Source: Lumbricus terrestris (taxonomy: Eukaryota; Annelida; Clitellata; Crassiclitellata; Lumbricidae). From it: a stretch of 64,000 bases of DNA. Both the position numbers and the translations under genes were made by a program. The notes under the pieces were generated by a model, which had not been told where the DNA came from, did not search any database, and saw only the letters and a list, made by a program, of their open reading frames with translations. Shown here in pieces: positions 58,128 to 64,000 of this stretch (positions are counted from its first letter, which is position 1; each line of letters opens with the position of its first letter). The stretch lies in NCBI GenBank assembly GCA_949752735.1, contig OX457037.1, forward strand, positions 35,980,371-36,044,370, read 5' to 3'.

Positions 58128-59897
58128 AAATGCTTAAGTATACCTGATGGCAACTTCATCAACTGATGTTATTAATCAAATTCTTCATGGATCGATCAGC
58201 ATCTGCCTCAAGTGCTGGTTGCTGTACCATTCTAAATTTCAAGGGAACACACTCCACTGATCAGCGTCCGACAAAACACACTTTTATTACGTTGCGCGAT
58301 GTGCAGTGACTACATGACCGTACTTGATGTTCCGTTCTATTGCCTTGCGTCGCATAAAACTCATCGAATCGCAATTTAAACGCTGCATTCACTGCTATTC
58401 TGGTAAGATTCTCCAGTCTTATGATTTCCCCGCTCTGCTTCACTGGTCGTCTGCACCTAACTTTGGCATTTTCATTTCGTTGTTTTATTCGGTTGTCTTA
58501 ATGTTTCTAATCGCCGCATTGCGTTTGTTTTGGGGCTGTTGTAACTGCTGGTCCCGTTGCATTTTCTTGGACTCGTTCGAAACAGTCGCTGTGCATTTGT
58601 TTGAAGTTTTTGATTGATCTTGTTTGATCAGATCGGGATCTTTCTGCTTCGGTGACATGTTTCTGTAAAACATTTTCGGAGCTACACATGGTGCCATTGT
58701 CGCTTTTGCCAGTTCTGTGTCCTTTGCCTTTGTGTTATTTGAGATGTAGACTTAATCAAATGCTGGCAGCATATCAGTCTTCTTCTTTCCGGTCAGTCAG
58801 CGAACTGGAGTTGAGCCAGCCAGCCAGACTGTGACTTGGCCAGCCAGTCAGGCGAACAATTGACCGCCCACCCACCCAGTATCGGGTCAATTGAATGCTT
58901 ACGTCTGTACATATTTTCCTACGAACACTTTAAAAATATCGCTGTTACTGCGGGGCCGATTTTTTTTGGTCGAATGGCCGGGTGATTGAACTGTGGCGCC
59001 TTATCAGTCTAATCTGCCGGATTTTCTGGCATCGCGGCTCTGCATGCACAGTCGAATGTGGTCGCATTCTAAAATCATTACCTTGTGGTGGATCGATTCG
59101 GTGAAGATCTGCGAGAGACAGGGTACCAGTAGGGTAGTCGAGCATTCGGAAATGTGATGAGATTTGAATTTGAATGTGGCTGGTCACATCCAGATTCAGA
59201 TCTCATATAATTAGTCAAACATTCGAACGGTTCTTCAGCAGTTTGTCCTTTGTTTACCAACGCTGCCTGATGATGCGTGTGACTTGAACTTTGGTTTGTG
59301 CCATGGATCGCCACTCGATTTGCTTTCATTTTGGTCTGTAAAGTAGTAAAGTGTGTAAAGCCTGAGATGGAGGCAGCTGCTATATATATTTTTTCTTAAC
59401 ATTCTTGTGGTTCTGGAGTTGCTAGTACTTAGTGCTATTAGCTTTGTACCCTGGTGATGATTTAACTGTGCACGTGACTCTGTCCACTATGCTATCATTT
59501 GGAAATCGTGTTGAATCTGAGCAAAACTGTATTATTTGTCTTTCAAGATCCTATTGCCAACTCACTCATTCAACATACAATGTAGCTGGCCTGTTTCGTA
59601 TAGGGTGTGCTTGGTTTTTTTATCCAACGAATGTAGTTTGAATATACTGAATCGAGACTAAAATAGCAGCTTGAAGTACTTTTTCTGCATGTCTTTCGTC
59701 ATCTTTCTCTCGTCTGAAAACCTGCCGTTTCTCTCGAGATTGCACATGCTGGGAGTGCTTCTGATACAATACCATGACAATACGGTTTTATAATGTAATT
59801 TTTTCAAAACAGCGCAATTTGGTAACAGCATCAGCCTTTCCAATGACATATTTTAGCTGCTGAAAGATGTTACTGGAAAGGCATGCATTGTTCTAGT
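58128..59897. other. Non-coding interval
   Basis: No gene is supported. The overlapping frames at 58324-58697 on both strands show no domain. CAGCCAGCCAG words occur near 58810-58845. Confidence 0.4.
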
Positions 59898-60066
59898 CCA
59901 TATACAGGACCAATATATTCATCCATTGATCCCATATAGCAGGACCAATTAATTTATTCGAGGTCCCATATGCAGGACCAGTTGATTCATCCATGGATCT
60001 TATATGCAGGACCGATTGATTTATCCGTGGTCCCATATGCAGGACCAGTTGATTCATCCATACTTG
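59898..60066 (+). repeat. ~34-bp minisatellite
   Basis: Five units built from ATGCAGGACCAGTTGATTCA and TCCATGGATC, with diverged edges. The long minus-strand frame across it is repeat-derived. Confidence 0.88.
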
Positions 60067-62117
60067 CCATGTGCACTGAATGACATTGCCATCAAAAATG
60101 GATGCTTGCAGCCGAAGAGTATTTTTGTAGGAGAGTCTATGCTGTTTAAAGTTGTTGTGCTGTATGACATCGTAATGGTCAAGGTCATCTTCGATCCACA
60201 GACTCTGCAATGTTTTTCCAGTTCACATTTTGTGATGGATTCACAATGGCAAGGATCCAGGTCAGAGGTTTCGTATAACAGGCCTGTGGACCACAAGGTC
60301 TTTTTATGCGGCTTGTGACCTTCTTAAGAATTCCTTGATTTAAAAAAAATTTGTGAAATGATAGGCAAATTTTTGCTTTAGTATTTTTATGACAGTTCTA
60401 ATGTTTTGTGAATGCTAGCAAAAATTTTATGACAGGAAGAGAGTTTTTAAAGGAGTGAACTTGTCTGCAAATTCTTTTTACAATAATTCCCAGCAGGGTT
60501 ATAGGTTTCGCAGACGATGTGCTAACACAATTAATCACATCGCACAAAGCTTTCAAGTATTTTTAATTGCTCTTGATGAGAGCATATGCATCAAACACCG
60601 CACAGTGTGCTGTACTTTAATACTAGAGGCATGGATAGCGACTTGAATATATTTGAAGAATTGCTTGATTTGATGCCATTGTATGGTATGACCATTGACC
60701 ACAGGGTAATTAAATTCCCAAAGACATTGACTGAATTATTCAAAGTGAGTCTGTACATATAACTTGCAACTTTCAGAAAGTTCTACAAAATTAGCTTTGA
60801 GTAAACAGCTGCTTGTTATATCTTCATTTCTGCTTACTTTGTACCACTGAATGATATTGCGCCGTTAACTTATGAGGCCCATGAACGTGCATACGGGTGT
60901 TTTTGGTCATTGGGGCAATTTGATTTCAAGACTCCGATCTAGTTTTTTTTTTTAAATGCGATTTCTTTTACAAACAGCTTTGGTTTAGCGTGTGTGGGGA
61001 TCCTTTCTGTTTACGTGATTGCACTAAATTTTCGTGACAGTCTCTTTTACTTTGGGTAAGTATTGCTGCACAGAGAAACTGGCATTTGTCTATGAAGAGC
61101 CTTGTGACTACAAACCGAAGATTCCGATTGAAAACAAATGCAGCCAGCTAAACGTTGTGTCAGATTTTCATCTCCTTGCGTACAGAAAACGAGTAGAAGA
61201 GAGCTCCGCATTTTCAGCGTTGAAGGATTTTCCGGCCGATGACGATGGCGTCATTTGATAAATGATGTATTCCGCAGCTTTCGCGTTGGTGTGGAATTGG
61301 ACTGTCCCCTGTGACCACTGACTCCTTTGATTAGCCATTCGTACATCCTCTCTCGTGGTCTTCCTGCATCACTGACCGGATGCTGGTGCTCTTTGCCATT
61401 ACCTTGCTACCAGAACTTGGCTGTCGGAGTTGGAGTCCTGTCAAAGAAGTTCAGATTTATAATGGATGAGTTTGAGGAATCGTTTCACATTGACAGCTGA
61501 AGGCTGCGGGTTGCGTTGGAGCTGGTGGTTGGTTCATCGGAGGAAAACTCATTATTATTGTTGTCGTCGAGGGAAGAGTGGGAAAAACTTTCAGGAAGCC
61601 GGGCTGGCAACCGTCTTAAGAATTCATGGCGGTTTTTAATGGATTCTCAAAGCCTCTTGCATATCCAAGTAGAATGGATTTCTTGATGCGGCTGCGTGAA
61701 GTGCAGACCTTGCGCTGAGTGTGAACGCTTTCATTTGGTTTTGTTGTTTCGCGGAATCGATGATCGTATGTTGTTCTGCCATGTGGTTAATTGATCTTAT
61801 TTGTTGCAGTGTAAAATTCGGTGACCTTATTTCCTACTCAGCGGATTACTTATTAATTTGGTGTCACTTGAGATTGATGCTCTTGTTGTATTCTTAGATC
61901 TTTGATGGTGTATTCTTAGATCCTTGATGGTGTACTGTTGTAGATTGATGAACTTTCAGTGCAGCTTAGATCCATGATCTTACTTGGTGATTATGTTGAT
62001 CGTCGACTTATACTTGGTGCTCCGTAGATCAATCTTGATTTTGACACTTAGCAGCACTACCAGTGAACTCTGAAATTTGAGTCATTGTATTAATGCTGTA
62101 GTTGATTAAACTTTGGA
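60067..62117. other. Mostly non-coding; weak candidate exon
   Basis: Apart from the frame at 61082-61258 no coding signal is seen. Duplicated CTTAGATC and TTGATGGTGTA words lie near 61900-61975. Confidence 0.4.
61082..61258 (+). CDS. Weak candidate terminal exon
   Basis: After TTGCTGCACAG an open frame reads KLAFVYEEPCDYKPKIPI, ENKCSQLNVVSDF, and ends in an acidic KDFPADDDGVI and TGA. The composition is protein-like and differs from the local repeats, but the acceptor lacks a good pyrimidine tract and its phase (1) does not join directly to the exon at 55614. It may be chance. Confidence 0.2.
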   Translation, partial: AFVYEEPCDYKPKIPIENKCSQLNVVSDFHLLAYRKRVEESSAFSALKDFPADDDGVI

Positions 62118-62119
62118 AT

Positions 62120-62155
<36 letters not shown>

Positions 62156-62371
62156 TTTTTTCTTTAATTAAACGCCTGCAAGACGCACTGCGCTTTACAT
62201 TTACAAGTTATGCAGTAATCTTAATTAAACTAAACTACTAACTGAACAGACAGCTTTGCAATTACACGGCGCTAATAGCAGCCTACAAAGCAAATCCGCC
62301 CAACGGGGGCTCGAACTCACTACCTCTCGCACTCTTGGCCAGCGTGTTAACCACTACTCTACCGGGCCCCC
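62118..62371 (-). mobile_element. tRNA-derived SINE2, inverted copy
   Basis: Reverse complement of the 36927-37170 family: GGGCCCGGTAGAGTAGTGG, GAGTTCGAGCCCC, AGCGCAGTGCGTCTTGCAGG, then an (ATT)n tail at 62122-62152. Immediately beyond its head the string CCCCCGGTAGAGTAGTATTGG repeats the head in the other direction, a small head-to-head duplication. Confidence 0.88.
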
Positions 62372-64000
62372 GGTAGAGTAGTATTGGTATTACCAATTAC
62401 CTGCAATGTCTTCAGTGCAGCCTATCTCTGAGAACAGCACCTTCTCCTCGAAGACAAGCACTTTGTTTACGTCTTATGTTGGACTGATTTTTTCTGCAGT
62501 AATGTGGATGGTATTGAAACAGAGAGATGACATACAGAAGTGTGTGATCTTTGTTACAGATTCAGCCAACTGGTCTATTTCTTGCTTTTTAAGTGAAAAT
62601 TCATCATTTTAATAGGTTAATTCTCAGATTTCTGATATCTAACAGCTCTCATCATTTTATTTACCAATGTATAAGTTTCTGTTTCTCAGTCATGCTGGAG
62701 TTTATGCAGTCTGACAGTAGTGTATATACAGTAAATATATATATATATATTATATATACACAATAGGCTATACATATATATGTGTATATATAGTTATATA
62801 TACATTATACAATACCGTTTATTCAGTAAATGTTTAAGTAAAAAAGTGTCGAGCAAAGACTAATATGCATGGCACTCTTTAGAGTTCTGTTGTGCTGGTG
62901 AGTTACACTGAACTCTTTGCTTTAATTTTTTCTTTTTCTTTTAAAGCCTAGAGTGATGACTTCGTGTTTTTCATTGTTTGTTAAAGCTGTGACCTCTCTG
63001 GTAACCTCGCTGAGAGCTAGCCGTCTTTAACTTTGTTTTATTGACTATTCTTGTCGATCTTTTGTGCAATTCATCAATGTCGAGTCTTTTGTTATTCCTT
63101 TCAATTTTTCAAAGATACTGTTGACGCTGTTTGCTTTTACTGTATTCCCTCTCCTCCTTTGTTGACCTCCTAGCCGAACCTCTTTCCAAGAAGCGTGGTT
63201 AAAAAGTCTCTCTTGCATCATCTAAGCAACTTGATGGTATCATTCCCATACTTTTGATGGTGTTGTTGAGCTGAACCCTGTTCAATCGCTTCAAAAAGTA
63301 TAAGCCATCTAAGCTTTGCCTTTAGCCATTCCGCCCGATGATGATGATGCTCATGGCATCCTTATATCATGGGCATTTTGCAGCATAAATATGTTCATTA
63401 GTACTTGGATTCTAAAGCCAGATTCTCCTATCTCTCTTAACATAAGAAAACTCATCATCCTCATCCTGCCTCTGACCCCTTGGGAAGACCCTAAAAGAGT
63501 TAATTTCAATGGAAAACACCATGCACTCACACCCTCTCACCATCTATCCATCTGGCCGATGCTTCGATCAAAATTTCTGGTGACAAGATAACAGATCTTC
63601 TTTGGCACTCTACATTGTACTGTGAAATGGTTTTCTTATGAATACCACAAATCCATTCTCAATTCCATTGCTTCATTTTTGGTTGAAAATTAATTGTTTT
63701 TTCTTATCTGCTCATAAATTCCAATTCCCCTTCTTTAAAAATCATAATTATTAAAGACATTTCTTTTTTATGAAAAATACGGTTTATCTTTTTGTTCGTC
63801 TCATTTTTTCGTATTTTTTATTTTTGCATGTGACCTAATTTATTTCTTTACTTACTGTCTGTAATTATTTTCTATAGTTTTATTTTTGTCTGATATTCGT
63901 TGCATTGTCTCCATAATACTTTCAAGAATCCAGCCAATTTAGATTCCTATTTAACCGCTTTATTAGTGTCATAATTTGATAAATAAATGGCATGGTGCAA
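62372..64000. other. Non-coding end of window
   Basis: TA-rich runs lie at about 62736-62812. Frames at 62406-62612 and 63316-63591 have no known domain. Confidence 0.4.
63765..63905 (-). repeat. Dispersed AT-rich repeat, copy 4 (inverted)
   Basis: The reverse complement contains GAATATCAGACAAAAATAAA, CAGACAGTAAGTAAAGAAAT and ACGAAAAAATGAG-like words, in the order seen at 6550-6735 and 35816-35950. Confidence 0.6.

Overview
The window looks like nuclear DNA from an animal, probably a marine invertebrate. It is gene-poor and AT-rich, with spliceosomal-type exon borders, tRNA-derived SINEs, 5'-truncated LINEs, many hAT-type MITEs, a mariner-type MITE and long microsatellites. The palindromic word TAGGCCTA recurs, which I associate with echinoderms and other deuterostomes, but I cannot name the organism. 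No bacterial-style operon, tRNA, intact rRNA gene or CRISPR array is visible. Nearly all long open frames are microsatellites, repeats or transposon remains.

Layout. 1-7 kb: a hAT-type MITE, then an isolated CpG-rich block (about 1.85-5.97 kb) with diverged ~215-bp tandem repeats and one basic ORF of unknown function, then an AT-rich segment. 7-19 kb: MITEs with 8-bp target duplications, a SINE, a LINE 3' end and a ~570-bp TATG microsatellite. 19.15-32.67 kb: a 13.5-kb, almost perfectly palindromic element flanked by GTGGTG on both sides. Each ~6.2-kb arm carries, from its outer end inward, a terminal region with iterated motifs, an AT-rich repeat block, a nested 2.4-kb DNA transposon with a dead DDE-type transposase gene, more AT repeat, a ~146-bp satellite, a GAG tract and short repeats. 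The ~1.1-kb centre is rearranged and holds a GC-rich 40-bp perfect inverted repeat.

32.7-64 kb: SINE families, LINE fragments, a 1.26-kb non-autonomous hAT-type element, a mariner-type MITE and several minisatellites. Two phase-0 candidate exons on the plus strand (41672-41812 and 55614-55766) may belong to one unrecognised host gene with long introns. A third, weaker candidate lies near 61.1 kb.

The palindromic element is the most unusual object. Both arms carry the same nested insertion with the same two frameshifts and the same stop codon, so the arms derive from one already-dead copy. The ends of the palindrome coincide with a 6-bp direct repeat and the flanks are unrelated, which points to a mobile unit and not a simple assembly fold-back.
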